This document shows positions 23,309 through 35,311 of a stretch of DNA of 64,000 nucleotides, in pieces. Under the pieces are notes generated by a model. It saw only the letters and a program-made list of their open reading frames with translations, had not been told where the DNA came from and did not search any database. Position 1 is the stretch's first letter. Every line of letters begins with the position of its first letter. The stretch is taken from assembly GCA_025667525.1 (NCBI GenBank), contig CM046877.1, forward strand, positions 28,734,737 through 28,798,736, read 5' to 3'. The translations under genes and the position numbers were made by a program. The DNA is from Glebionis coronaria (lineage: Eukaryota; Streptophyta; Magnoliopsida; Asterales; Asteraceae).

Positions 23309-26300
23309 ATGCGTACTAGATCTACGAACTATTCTGAGCCCGAGAATCGTGAAGATTTAGATATGGCTGGTGTTAATAACAACAATAATCACCCACCTCA
23401 ACACAATTTGAATAACAACAATAACAACAACAACAATGTCCTTCAACCTGATTTACGAACCATGGAGGAATTGTGCCAACCCACCATGAACGGACGCGGA
23501 GGCCCGATTGCGCTAATGCACGTCACGGCTCAGGAGTTTTCGTTGAAGCATCATATGATATAACAAGTGCAAACAAACCCATTTCGTGGAATTCCGGACG
23601 ATGATGCCAACAAACACCTCGACAAATTCATTACCATTACCCAAAGCATGAAGTGCCCCGGTGTTTCTATGGATGACCTTCGCCTCCAACTTTTTCCACA
23701 CTCGCTTTCTTACCATGCCGAAAAATGGTTTGACCGTCTTCCTAAGAATTCTATTCATACGTGGAATGACATGACTCAACGCTTTTTATCGCGCTACTTT
23801 CCCCCATCCATGGTCACTAGCCTTCGTAACCAAATCAGTGGATGTATGCAAGAGAATGATGAATCGCTTTTCGATGCTTGGGAACGTTACAATGACTTGA
23901 TCGACCGCTGTCCTAATCACAATATGCTCCCCGTCACTCTCATTGACACCTTTTACAATGGACTCACTTTTCGTGATCGTGACACGATCAATGCCGCCGC
24001 CGGTGGTACTTTTATGAAAAGGAGACCGGAGGAGTGCCGAGAGTTGATCGAAAACATGACTACTCACCACAAGAATTGGGATTCATCCGCATCCTCAAGA
24101 TCTAACTCGAGAGTCAATGTTTCATCTACTACCTCCAATCCTGAAATGTCTGAAATTTCTCGACAACTCGCTGAAATGAACAAGAATTTCATGGCCATGG
24201 CCACAAACCACTTTCAACAAGCTAAAGCCGTTGCTATTTCTTGTGACACATGTGGTGGCCCTCACTCTTATAATGATTGTCCTTCTACCCAAGGCAACTA
24301 TTCTGAAAACGTTAACGCAGCTTACGGCACTTATCCCACGGGAGGCTATCAAGCTCGCCCTCAAGGAGACCGTGGCTTGCTAAGTTATCGTTCCAACAAT
24401 TATCTTGCTCCTCCTGGTTTCCCTCCTGCAAACCAAAACCAACAACAAAGCTACAACCGAAACAACCAATCCCAACCTCGTGCTCAAAATCAATATCAAT
24501 CCCAAAGAAACCCATACCCAACTCAAGGAAATTCTCAAGCCCCACCTCTCAATCAACCGATGGCTGTGAACCAAGACGTCGAGACATTCATGAAGACTAA
24601 TCGTAAGATGGTGACGAATCTTCAGAGTCAATTTGTCAACTTGAAGAATGACATGGTGAAACAAGGGAGCGATATTCGAGCCGAGCTAAGGAATGATATG
24701 GCCAAACACAGCAATGATATTAATGCTAACATGCAAAACTCTTTCAATAATCAAGCTCTTCACCTTCGTGATATGATTGGTTCGCTCATCCAAAGTAATC
24801 AACCCTCTTCTTCGGGTACTCTTCCGAGTAATACCGTTGCGAATCCAAGAGGGGAGATGAAAGCAATCACCACTCGAAGTGGAAAAGGTTATATGGAACC
24901 CGAGCTTCCTACACCTCCACCCGTGATTGTGAACAAGGAAAAAGAGCAACTTTCCCCACCTCCTTCACCTTCTATCCCCATTTCCCCACCTCCCGTGGTT
25001 GTGAGTGATCCTATTCCACTAAAGCCTTCTTCTTCATCCAATATACCTTATCCTTCAAGGTTGAGGAAAGAGAAGCAAAAGAGCAAGGATGATATTCAGG
25101 TTTCGAACTTCCTTAAAATGTTCAAACAATTGAATTTTAACATCTCCTTTGCCGAGGCTCTCGCTCACATGCCCAAATATGCTAAGATGTTTAAAGATCT
25201 TTTAAGTGATAAGGAAAAGCTTCTTGACATTGCTCAGACCCACCTTAATGAGAATTTCTCCGCAGTTCTCTTAAGGCAATTGCCCACCAAACTTGGTGAT
25301 CCGGGTCGCTTCTTGATTCCTTGCAACTTCCCGGGAGTAGAGAATTGCATGGCCCTAACCGATCTAGGTGCCAGTATAAACTTAATGCCTTTAAGTGTTT
25401 GGAAGCAATTATCTCTCCCCGAGCTAGTCCCCACCAAAATGACTTTGGAATTAGCCAACCGTACGGTTGCTTATCTAGTGGGGATAGCCGAAGATGTCTT
25501 CGTTGGCGTCGACAAATTCACCTTCCCGGCGGATTTTGTTGTCGTTGACTACGAGATGGATCCCCGTGTTCCATTAATCGTTGGACGTCCATTTCTGAGG
25601 ACCGGTCGCACTCTCATTGATGTTGCCGCAGGCGAAATAATCATGAGAGTTGGTGACGATAAAATTGTCTTCAACATGGGTAAGATTTCTAAGCAACCTT
25701 ATTCGCATGAGAGTGTTAATGCTATTGATGTTCTCGATGAGGCTTGTGAAGAACATTTTCATGATGCTTGCAAAAGTACTCTTTCTTCTCTACCCAATGT
25801 TGAGACCGTTGCCTCAATTGCTCCAGCATTGACTCCTTTTGGAGAAAGTGACTTGGATGATTTCGAAGCTAGCTTGGGTCCTCTCGATATTAAGTATGAT
25901 AATTTGTCCACCAATTGGGATGAAGATATTCGTACTATTGAGAGACTTCTCAATGAGGACCCGTTGTCTCCTCCTGCTCCTAAAGAGGTGACTAATGATG
26001 ATCCATAGTTAGTTTCACCATCTATTGAGGATCCTCCTACTCTCGAGCTTAAGGACCTACCTCCTCATCTTGAGTACGTTTTTCTGGAAGACGACGAGAA
26101 GCTACCGGTCATCATCGCAAAGGATCTGAAAGAAGACGAAAAAGAACGCCTTGTCGCTGTGTTGAAGAAGCATAAACGAGCTATCGCTTGGAAAATCTCC
26201 GACATCCGTGGAATTGATCCTCATTTCTGCACACATAAAATTCTCATGGAGGACGACTTTAAGCCCACAATTCAAAGTCAACGAAGGGTGAATCCTAAAA

Positions 26301-28951
26301 TCCATGAAGTCATCAAAAAAGAGGTTATCAAACTTCTTGATGCGGGTATGATTTACCCTATTTCGGATTCACCATGGGTTAGTCCAGTCCATTGTGTGCC
26401 TAAGAAAGGCGGAATCACCGTTGTGCCCAATGCAAACAACGAGTTAATTCCTACCCGTCTCGTTACTGGGTGGAGAGTTTGTATAGACTACCGCAAACTC
26501 AATGATGCCACGAGAAAGGATCATTTCCCCCTACCTTTTATGGACCAAATGCTTGAACGTCTAGCGGGTAATGAATATTACTGCTTTCTTGATGGTTTCT
26601 CGGGTTATTTTCAAATACCCATCGATCCCCAAGATCAAGAGAAGACAACATTCACTTGTCCCTATGGCACCTTTGCTTATAAAAGAATGCCTTTTGGCTT
26701 ATGCAATGCCCCCGGGACTTTCCAAAGGTGCATGTTGGCTATCTTCCATGACATGGTTGAGCAAACCATGGAAGTCTTCATGGATGATTTCTCGGTCTTC
26801 GGGGATTCCTTCTCTATTTGCCTTGCCAATTTGGAACGTATGCTTAAGCGGTGCGAAGACACTCGCCTTGTTCTGAATTGGGAAAAATGCCATTTTATGG
26901 TAAAAGAAGGCATTGTGCTAGGACACAAAATCTCAAAAGCCGGTCTTGAAGTCGACCGTGCTAAAGTAGATGTCATAGCCAAATTACCTCCACCTTCAAC
27001 CGTGAAGGGTGTGAGAAGTTTTCTGGGTCATGCGGGCTTCTATCGTCGATTCATTCAGGATTTCTCTAAAATCGCTCGCCCGATGACCCACCTCTTGGAA
27101 AAAGATACTCCTTTTATCTTTTCTAAAGAGTGTCTCGAAGCCTTCAATCTTCTCAAGGATAAGCTAACTAAGGCACCGGTCTTGGTTACCCCTAATTGGG
27201 AGCTGCCTTTTGAATTGATGTGCGATGCTAGCGACTTTGCTATTGGTGCGGTTTTGGGCCAACGTGTGAATAAGCACTTCCAACCAATCCACTATGCTAG
27301 CAAAACAATGACGGGGGCTCAATTGCATTATACGACAACCGAAAAAGAGCTTTTAGCTGTTGTCTATGCTTTTGAGAAATTTCGCCCCTATCTTGTTCTA
27401 TCCACCACCATCGTATACACGGACCATTTCGCGTTGAAGTACTTGATGACTAAGAACGATTCTAAGCCAAGACTTCTTCGCTGGGTTTTGCTCCTTCAAG
27501 AATTCAACATTGAAATTCGTGACAAGAAGGGAGCCGAAAACCTGGCCGCGGATCATCTGAGTCGACTTGAGGATCCATATCAGGGGGATCATCCGAGCAA
27601 AGAGATCAATGACTCTTTCCCCCTGGAGACTCTAATGTCTATAAATCTCAATCTTGATGGCACCCCGTAGTTTGCAGACATTGCAAACTACTTAGCGGGT
27701 GGTATTCTCATCCAAGGGTTAACATCCCAACAAAAGAAGAAGTTCTTGAATGATGTTAAGACTTACTTTTGGGATGACCCTTATCTATTCAAACAGTGTG
27801 CTGATCTGATTATTCGTCGATGTGTTGACGGACCGGCAGCTTTTGACATCCTCCAAGCTTGCCACAAAGGACCCACCGGTGGTCACTTTGGTCCCAACTA
27901 CACCGCTAAGAAAGTGTTTGATTCCGGATTCTATTGGCCCACCATTTATCGTGACGCTCACGAAATGGTTAAGCATTGTGATGCTTGCCAACGTCAAGGC
28001 AAGATCACACATAAGGATGAGATGCCTCAAAATTTCATACAGGAATGTGAAATCTTTGACGTATGGGGCATCGACTTTATGGGGCCATTTCCATCATCCA
28101 AAGGGAACAAGTACATCCTCGTCGCCGTCGACTACGTCTCTAAATGGGTTGAAGCTAAGGCTCTTCCTATGAATGATGCGAGGGTGGTTGTGAACTTTTT
28201 GAAGCAACTTTTCGCTCGATTTGGCGTTCCTCGTGCTATCATCAGTGACCGCGGGACTCATTTTTGCAACGATCAATTTGCAAGAGTCATGGCAAAGTAT
28301 GGTGTCAATCACCGTCTTTCCACCGCCTATCATCCCCAAACCAATGGGCAAGCCAAAATTTCCAATCGTGGCTTGAAGAGAATTTTGGAGCGTATTGTGG
28401 GAGAGCATCGCGCCGCGTGGGCCGATAAGTTAGATGATGCTCTGTGGGCTTTCCGTACTGCTTACAAGACTCCGATCGGTTGTACACCTTATCGTCTTGT
28501 GTACGGGAAAGCCTGCCACCTACCCATCGAGCTGGAACATAAGGCGCACTGGGCCTTGAAGTGGGCTAACTTCGACATCATAAAAGCCGGTGATCATCGC
28601 AAGGTTCAACTCATCGAGCTAAATGAACTGAGGTATGAAGCTTATGAGAACTCGCTGATCTACAAGGAGAAGACGAAGATTATCCACGATGCTAAAATCA
28701 AGAACCGAGAGTTCCACGTTGGTGATCAAGTTCTACTATTTAACTCTCGGTTGAAGATCTTCTCTGGCAAGTTGAAGAGCCGCTGGACTGGTCCATTCAC
28801 CGTCGCCAAAGTCTTTCCGTATGGGACCATTGAGCTTTCTCAGCCGAATGGGCCCAATTTCAAGGTGAATGGCCAGCGTCTGAAGCTGTACTTTGGTGAG
28901 GACATCTCTCAAGAGATGATTCCATCCCTCACCACGTTCCCCATGAACTAA
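23309..28951 (+). pseudogene. Athila D gag-pol polyprotein (gag, protease, RT, RNase H, integrase)
   Basis: One frame of 1881 codons from ATG 23309 (MRTRSTNY) with three in-frame stops: TAA 23561-23563 (Gln codon in B), TAG 26006-26008 and TAG 27668-27670 (probably Trp). Gag has the WFDRLPKNSIHTWNDM block and knuckle CDTCGGPHSYNDC. The protease keeps D-L-G-A-S. RT has FMDDFSVFG, and RNase H follows with [16 protein letters not shown] and TDHFALKYL. Integrase has the HHCC zinc site (HCDACQRQ) and core residues DFMGPF and SDRGTHF, but the catalytic Glu segment reads NGQAKIS where Athila normally has Glu, so it has Lys. Lesions look like C-to-T/G-to-A changes. D is not autonomous now. Confidence 0.92.
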
Positions 28952-30982
28952 AATTGGGTCGAGTCAGGCTCATGACTCGGTGAACAAAAACAAGCGCTTC
29001 TCGGGAGGCAACCCGTGTTCTATCCTTTATTGCTTTCATAATAAGTGTAGGGGGAGCCCCGCATATGTTTGTTGTCTTGTTTCTTGTGATGTGCAGGGAT
29101 TAAAAGCTTCAGAGAGCATCTTGATGACTTTTGACGAACCGTGATACCGTGTTTCCCATCTTCCCGGTTCTATCCTAAACTCTTGTGATTCAATATTTCA
29201 TATTTTATATATGTTCACATTGAATTCACTTTAGTTGTCCTTTCCTTAGCAAGATTTAATCAAAGTGCACAATGTCTTAAGTGTAGGGGAGTTTACTCCC
29301 ACATGCTTAAACATTGAGGACAATGTTTATCTCAAGTGTAGGGGGGACTTCTATCGAAGTAAGTGGTCTTTTCCATGAATTTGCCCTCATTTTAACCGGA
29401 AAATTTGATTTTTCGACATTTTTCAAAATTTTTAATCTATTTTGGCCTAGTTGTATAGTTGTATTTGCCTTTGTTATGTTTCCATTGCTAAAATAAATTT
29501 TCAATAAAGTGGTTTTAGATTTTTCTTAGTCGTGAACATTTTGACTCAACCCGAGTTTACTTATCTAAGTTTGCTCTAGCTAGTATCCTTAACATGTTTA
29601 AGTCAAGTTTTGCTAGGCTTTTATATAAGGAGCTATAAAACGCGAAAGTCTTAACTCTCACGGGTTAAGAACAAGAACTTTTCGCAAGTTCCTATAATTG
29701 ACCCTAGAGAGTCGTTTATCAAGGGAACTTTAAAACGCGATTTCTAAACTTGAAAAAGTCTAAGAAGTTTCAAGATCCTATAGGCGACTCGAAAACCCAA
29801 AACTTTGATTTAATAGGCTAAGCATCCACGAGTCTCATTCCTTGAGATTTTAAACTGTGGAGAATGAGAGATGATCGAGTCAATTATAAGTTCGGTATTC
29901 TTTCGTGAATTTATGTGAGTTAATTATGAGCCTATTCTCCCTCCGCTTGTTAATAAATTAATCTGCTAATAAATAAGGTTGTACAATTTAAAAGGTTACT
30001 TAGCTTCTAGCCCCAGATCGTTTAAAAGTTGCTCGGTAATGACGAGAGTTCATAGCCAAGGCATAACTTATGAAGCGGGGCGCGAAGATTGGCGAGTCCG
30101 AAAAGGCCCTAACAAGGCATGAGGGCTACATTTTGTTGCTAAAGATCCAAAAGTGATGTGAAGAATCATTTATCGAAAATCAATATTAAGGATCGAGACA
30201 CACGACGAAAAGCAAGAACTCCCCAAAAGTCATGGAGAAGTCTATCCAAAAAGACCCTAACAAGGTATGAGGATAAATAGATCCAAGTCCTAAAAGGAGG
30301 CGGATCGTTGTATATCAAAGTCCAAAATAAAGATTGGAGAAAAATGAAGAAGTCGTGGTCCAAAGATGAAGAATCTCTCAAAAATTCCAAGTGAAGAAAT
30401 TCCTATTATGAAGAGAAGACCATAATTTCAAGAACGTCTCTCGAAGATTCGAAGTATGAAGTCGCTGCCAAATATCGGTCCGAGAAAGGTCTCAAATCGC
30501 GAACCAAGTTATGCCAAGATATGAACTTTCTGATATCCCGAGAAGCAGTTTTAAAAGATTTGGTCCTTCAGCTAACTATTGATTAAATCGTTCACCTTAT
30601 TTTCGGACTAAATTACTATCGAAATAAGTCAAACAATGCATCCTCGTGATCATTCAAGACAAAAATAAAATATAAGAGATACACCTAGGAATAAGGGATT
30701 CTAAGTGAATAATTGGCCCATATGAGTTCGTGATAGTTTGCTAACTTATAATAACAATGATCTCGTTTTTAAGCTTGGTGTGGGGAACGTGAAACTTGAG
30801 GATGATAAACGTTCATGGCCGCCAAAACCCAATGTAAGTTTTTAATTTCTTTACTTAATTCTATCTTTTATATTTAGTATTTAATAAAGGCCAAGGTGGG
30901 TTATTTATGATGGAAAATGTAAACCATGCTTTAAAATTAATGCATTGCATGAGGGCATCGCAATGGTCAAGTGTAGGGGATT
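28952..30982 (+). other. 3' non-coding region of Athila D with repeated purine tracts
   Basis: No credible gene in 2 kb; some Athila elements carry an env-like ORF here, D does not. The phrase AGTGTAGGGG recurs four times (about 29043, 29279, 29336 and 30970); the last copy is the polypurine tract abutting the 3' LTR. Confidence 0.75.
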
Positions 30983-32721
30983 TAATAAGTGTGAAAACAC
31001 TTATCCTTTTACCACTTATTTCCAATAATAACAAGACCAAAACGTGTGATTTATGTCGTAAAAGTCGGAATTATGCGTGGTTTGTGTTTTTATTGTGTTT
31101 TAAGACCAAAATATGAAAAAGGAAGAAAACACGGGCTTTCACGGGCTTTTATTGAAGAAAACAGGAAAAGACGAAGTCAAAAGATCAAGAGTGCAAAAAG
31201 AACGGAAGTCCAAGGCCTACTCTGAAGATTTATCGAAGAAAAAGTCAAAAGACGGAAGTTTAACGAAGTCGAAGAACTTGAGTCTAATAGAAGAAGAAAA
31301 TTAAAAGACAAGTTCAAATCCCGAGACGACAAAGACGAAGAATTAAAGTCGAGTCGAGAAACGTGAAGAAAGCAAGAGAGAAGATGCAACACATGCACTC
31401 CTTCCCTATAAATACCCTCCTAATAGTCATTAGGAGGGGGGTGAGATTTTTAGTTAATTTTCACTTTTTAGTTTTCTCTAGTTTTTAGAGAGAGAAAGTC
31501 TTAAACTTTCTCTCACTAGTTCATCTTTTTCTTTTAATCTTTCAAGATTAAACACTTTGTATTGCTTATTTTTATTAATCAAGTTCATTTTAAGCTTTTA
31601 TCTCTTAATCTCATTCTACTTTTCTTTGATTTAAGATTGATTTTGGTGCGTATATCATAAGATCCGTGTTGTTCTAGTTGATTTCGTGCTTAAAAAGTTA
31701 ATCTTTTTATCATTTCATAAGTTTTCATTTGATTAAGCTTTAAGACTTTTGTGCTTATTAGCTTATTTTTATGATTAGCTTATTTTTCTCATTAAAAAGT
31801 TTTATTAAAAAGTTTATGTTTTTATTGTTTAATCTAAAAAGTTGTTTGATTTCGCATTAGATAAGTTCATTAAAGTGCTTATTTGATTCGATTGATTATT
31901 TGGATTGATAAGATTCGGGTGTTAGCTTAGAATTTTAGCTTATTACCTAGCTTTCCCCATTTCCACAAATTTCGGAAAGGGTGGTAAAACCCCTTTCCGA
32001 TTGAATTTTTCCGACCGGGCTCCTCCTAACCGATTCCCTTTATTTTCGGAAAGGGTGGTAAAACCCCTTTCCGATTGGTCTGCATTCCGACAAGTGGAAG
32101 TAACACATTCCGATTGTGTTGGTCCTTCCATTATTCCGACTGGGTCAAGGTTAGTATTTCGATTGGAGATTTGAGTGACATTCCGATCGGATTGTTTCGC
32201 ATGTATTCCGATTTGTCCTCCTTTTGATCATTCCGATTGGTGGTCCTTGTCCCATATTCCGATTAGTCCAATTTGTTACATTCCGATTGTCCCTTTGCAT
32301 TGATATTCCGATTGCCTCCACTCTTCCACCATATTCCGATCATTACCATATTCCGATCAACCGATCGGAAAACATTCCGATCGGGGGTTCTTTTGGCTTG
32401 ATTTGGTTTCTTTCGATATCACTTTCTTATAGTACTTTTTATTTTCAGAAAATTTTCCAAGTGTTAGTTTTATTTAGTGAGTTAGTACTAATCCATTATC
32501 ACCTTTAAGTTTCCATGCATTTATTTTACTTGCCATTTCAATATTAATCTTTTAACTTTCATTTACTCAACGACACTTTAATTACTTGCAAATAGTTTAA
32601 AACAAACCAAACCATTCTATTGATTCACCAAAAGACAATTGAGTCGCACTTAAGACCGGTTTTCAATTCGAAAAGATTCGGTTTAACGAACTTTCATACT
32701 AGGCCTAAAAACCAAGTATTA
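30983..32721 (+). repeat. 3' LTR of Athila D
   Basis: Same length as the 5' LTR. Begins TAATAAGTG and ends AAGTATTA, followed by the GTGGA duplication. TATA box at 31407-31414. Differences from the other copy include a G run one base longer near 31440 and scattered transitions. Confidence 0.92.
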
Positions 32722-32733
32722 GTGGATATCAAG

Positions 32734-32746
32734 TTTAGGGGAGGAT
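32734..32746 (+). other. polypurine tract of Sirevirus C
   Basis: TTTAGGGGAGGAT immediately before the 3' LTR. Same as the tract of A at 2441-2451. Confidence 0.88.
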
Positions 32747-33263
32747 TGTTGGGAATAAATTAAGGCCAGATCACTTGAGCGCTGACAAGAGTAAAACAAG
32801 CGTTGACAAGAACAAAACAAGCGCTGACAGCTCAAGCGTTGACAAGATAAAGTCAAGCGTTGACACATTGAAGACAAGCACTGATGGGAAGATATACTCT
32901 ACGCGTTTATTGTATTCTAGATTACTTCTAGTAAAGATAGGAACAACAATGTATTTTCTATATTTATCTTTACCTAGAATAGCTGATACGTAGATTATTG
33001 TACAAGGCTTCTTATGTCTATAAAAGAAGACCTTTAGGTTAATGTTTCATATAAGTTTTCATTCGTAAACTACTTTCATTGTAAGCAAGTTTGATATCAT
33101 TAATCAAAGTGAAAGTTTGTTTATATCATTGTGTGTTCTTGTTTAAGTGTTAGATTCCACATAACACTTAGATTCATAAGCATATACAAAGGTTTCTCTA
33201 AGTGTATTACTTGATCTAATCTCGTATACATAAAGCTAAATCGATCTAAGTTTGGGATCAACA
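32747..33263 (+). repeat. 3' LTR of Sirevirus C
   Basis: 517 bp, TGTTGGG...ATCAACA, with the same 21-21-15-21-21 motif array at 32778-32885. Followed by AAAAA, the target duplication inside Athila B. Confidence 0.93.
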
Positions 33264-33493
33264 AAAAAGAAACCAAACACAAAGACAATATATATACACA
33301 ATAAAGATAAAATCTTTTTGGATTTTTGAAATTTTTAATTTTTATGGATTTTTAGCAATTTTTAATTTTTATGATTTTTTGAATTTTTTTATGCAAGAAA
33401 AATAACGCTCACAAGTGAACGGATCCCAAAAAGCAACGCATCTCTCACAGAAAACCGTTAATCTTTACGAAAACAGCCGGCAGCGGCGCCATT
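33264..33493 (-). other. 5' leader of Athila B with primer-binding site
   Basis: Reads on the - strand from the LTR toward gag. The primer site TGGCGCCGCTGCCGGCT occupies 33475-33491. The leader continues at 9921 after removal of C. Length and sequence parallel D's leader (23085-23308). Confidence 0.88.
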
Positions 33494-35311
33494 TGATAAC
33501 TCGATTTTACTCAGTTAAAAGGTTCTTTGTCGTATGTCTAATCGAATTGAAAAATGGTTTTAAGTGTGACTCAATTGATCTTGGTTAAGAAAAATATTTG
33601 TCGTTGTTGAAAAATAAAATGCAAAACTTAAAAGTAAATGACGGTTAATTAAAATGACTTAAAAGTAAAATGGCGTAAACTTAAGTGACTTGAAAATAAA
33701 TGACGAGAAATTAAAATTAGACAAAGTATTAAAATGACAACTTAAAAATTAAACAAGACAAATTAGTAAAACACCCCTACCATCGGAATATATTCCGATC
33801 AAACTATGATCGGAATGTACCTCGTCGGAATATCTAACCCAACCTGTCGGAATGTTGATTGAAAACACCAGATCGGAATATGTCACCTTTTCATATCGGA
33901 ATAACCAAACAACCCCAGATCGGAATGTGTAGAACCAACCCTGATCGGAATGTTGCTTAGGAAAATTGGGCAGCACTTCGACTAAGTAAACCTCAAGAGC
34001 CGTCGGAATGTGCGATCGCAATGTGCGATCGCAATCCCAGATCGGAATGAGGGTTATATTACTCTATCGCAATCCCGGATTGGAATGCAAACCTTTGTCC
34101 CAACATTGTCACTATCGGAAAGTGGAGAATGCACCCCGTCGCAATGTGGAATCCCTAGATCCAATTCTGTCACAATCGGAATATGGAGAAGTCGAGCTAT
34201 CGCAATGCCAAATCCCTTACTTTCCGATGGAGCACAATTCGTAATAAGCACAAGAACCAAATAAGCTAGAACTATAAGCAGTAACAAAAACTTAAATGAA
34301 ATGAAGACAAACGAAACAATAAGCTAAAAAGTTAAAACCTTTCAAAATTTAAAAGACGAAACTTAATGAAATGGATTTTAAAGTTAAAACTTTTGAGAAA
34401 AACTTTAAAACCAATTAAGTTAAATACAAAATAAGCCAATAAGGTTGTCAATCTTATAGCCTAATCCGTATGAAACTTAGACGGAAATAAGCAAACAAAC
34501 GAAATAGAAAAGCAAATGAAAATCAAGATTAAGTAAAAACAATATTGAATCCGAACCAAAATTAAATCAAAAACAAGAAAAGTAGGATGAGAAAGATAAA
34601 GAAAATCTTGATAAAAGAAAAGTAAAGATTAAAGAACACGAATTTAAAGAACACGAATTAAAAACTCTTACTTGGAATTAAAGGGTAATTAAGGTGCAAG
34701 ACATGTATTTAAATTTGACATGAAAAGTAAATGACAAGTAATTAAAAGGTGGAAGACTAATTGTCACCTTAGCCAACAAAACTAATGAAATGAAAATGAG
34801 GGGTATTTATAGGAGATTAGGAAGGTGTTTAGAGGAAGCTTCCTCCCCTCCTTCCTTTCTTCTTAATTGCATCTTATTCCTTTTCTTCTTAATCTTCATT
34901 TAATTGCACCATTAGTCCTTAAGCCTTTGAATCTTCTTTAATCTTGGACTTTAATGACTTTTGGCTCGGGATTTCTTTGAACTCGTCTTTTAATTCTTCA
35001 ATAAATAAGACTTGAGTTCTTCGGTTTTTAGTAAACTTCCGTATTTTGACTTTTTCTTCGATAAATCTTCAGAATTGGTCTTGGACTTCCGTTCTTTTTG
35101 TACTCTTGACTTCTTGACTTCTTCTTTCATCTTTTTCTTCAATAAAAGTCCGTAAATGCCCGTGTTTCTCCACTTTTCACCTTTTCGTCCTAAATCACAA
35201 CAAAAACACAAACCACGCATAATTCCGACATAAAAGACATAAATTACACGTTTTGGCCTGGTTATTATTGTAATTAAGTGGTAAAAAGGATGGGTGTTTA
35301 CACACCTATCA
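33494..35311 (-). repeat. 5' LTR of Athila B (1818 bp)
   Basis: On the - strand it begins TGATAGG and ends TTATCA, the canonical TG...CA counterpart of D's TAATA...TATTA. TATA box TATAAATA at 34804-34811. From 33780 to 34230 the + strand shows about 15 copies of ATCGGAAT and ATCGCAAT, the inverse of D's ATTCCGAT array. The partner LTR is not in the window. Confidence 0.85.

Larger units (their letters stand above)
21346..32721 (+). mobile_element. Athila (Ty3) element D, complete, inserted in C
   Basis: LTRs at 21346-23084 and 30983-32721, each 1739 bp and differing at roughly ten positions by eye. TSD GTGGA at 21341-21345 and 32722-32726. Removing D joins C's third-ORF tail to its polypurine tract in the order seen in element A (2408-2452). 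Primer site of tRNA-Asp type, one gag-pol polyprotein, and a 2-kb non-coding 3' region. The LTR ends are TAATA...TATTA rather than TG...CA. Confidence 0.92.
9922..33263 (+). mobile_element. Sirevirus-type Copia element C, structurally complete, interrupted by D
   Basis: Two LTRs of 517 bp each (9922-10438 and 32747-33263) differ at about four positions by eye. A tRNA-Met primer site follows the left LTR and a polypurine tract precedes the right one. The 5-bp target duplication AAAAA lies at 9917-9921 and 33264-33268. Without Athila D the element is about 12 kb. Gene order is gag, protease, integrase, RT, RNase H, then a non-coding stretch and a third ORF of about 1000 codons, which is SIRE/Maximus-like Sirevirus architecture. 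All genes contain stops or frameshifts. Confidence 0.9.

Noticed and set aside
26159..28951. RT plus integrase as an endogenous pararetrovirus or other virus
   Set aside because: LTRs, primer site, TSD and Athila-specific motifs identify a Ty3 retrotransposon; no movement or coat protein.
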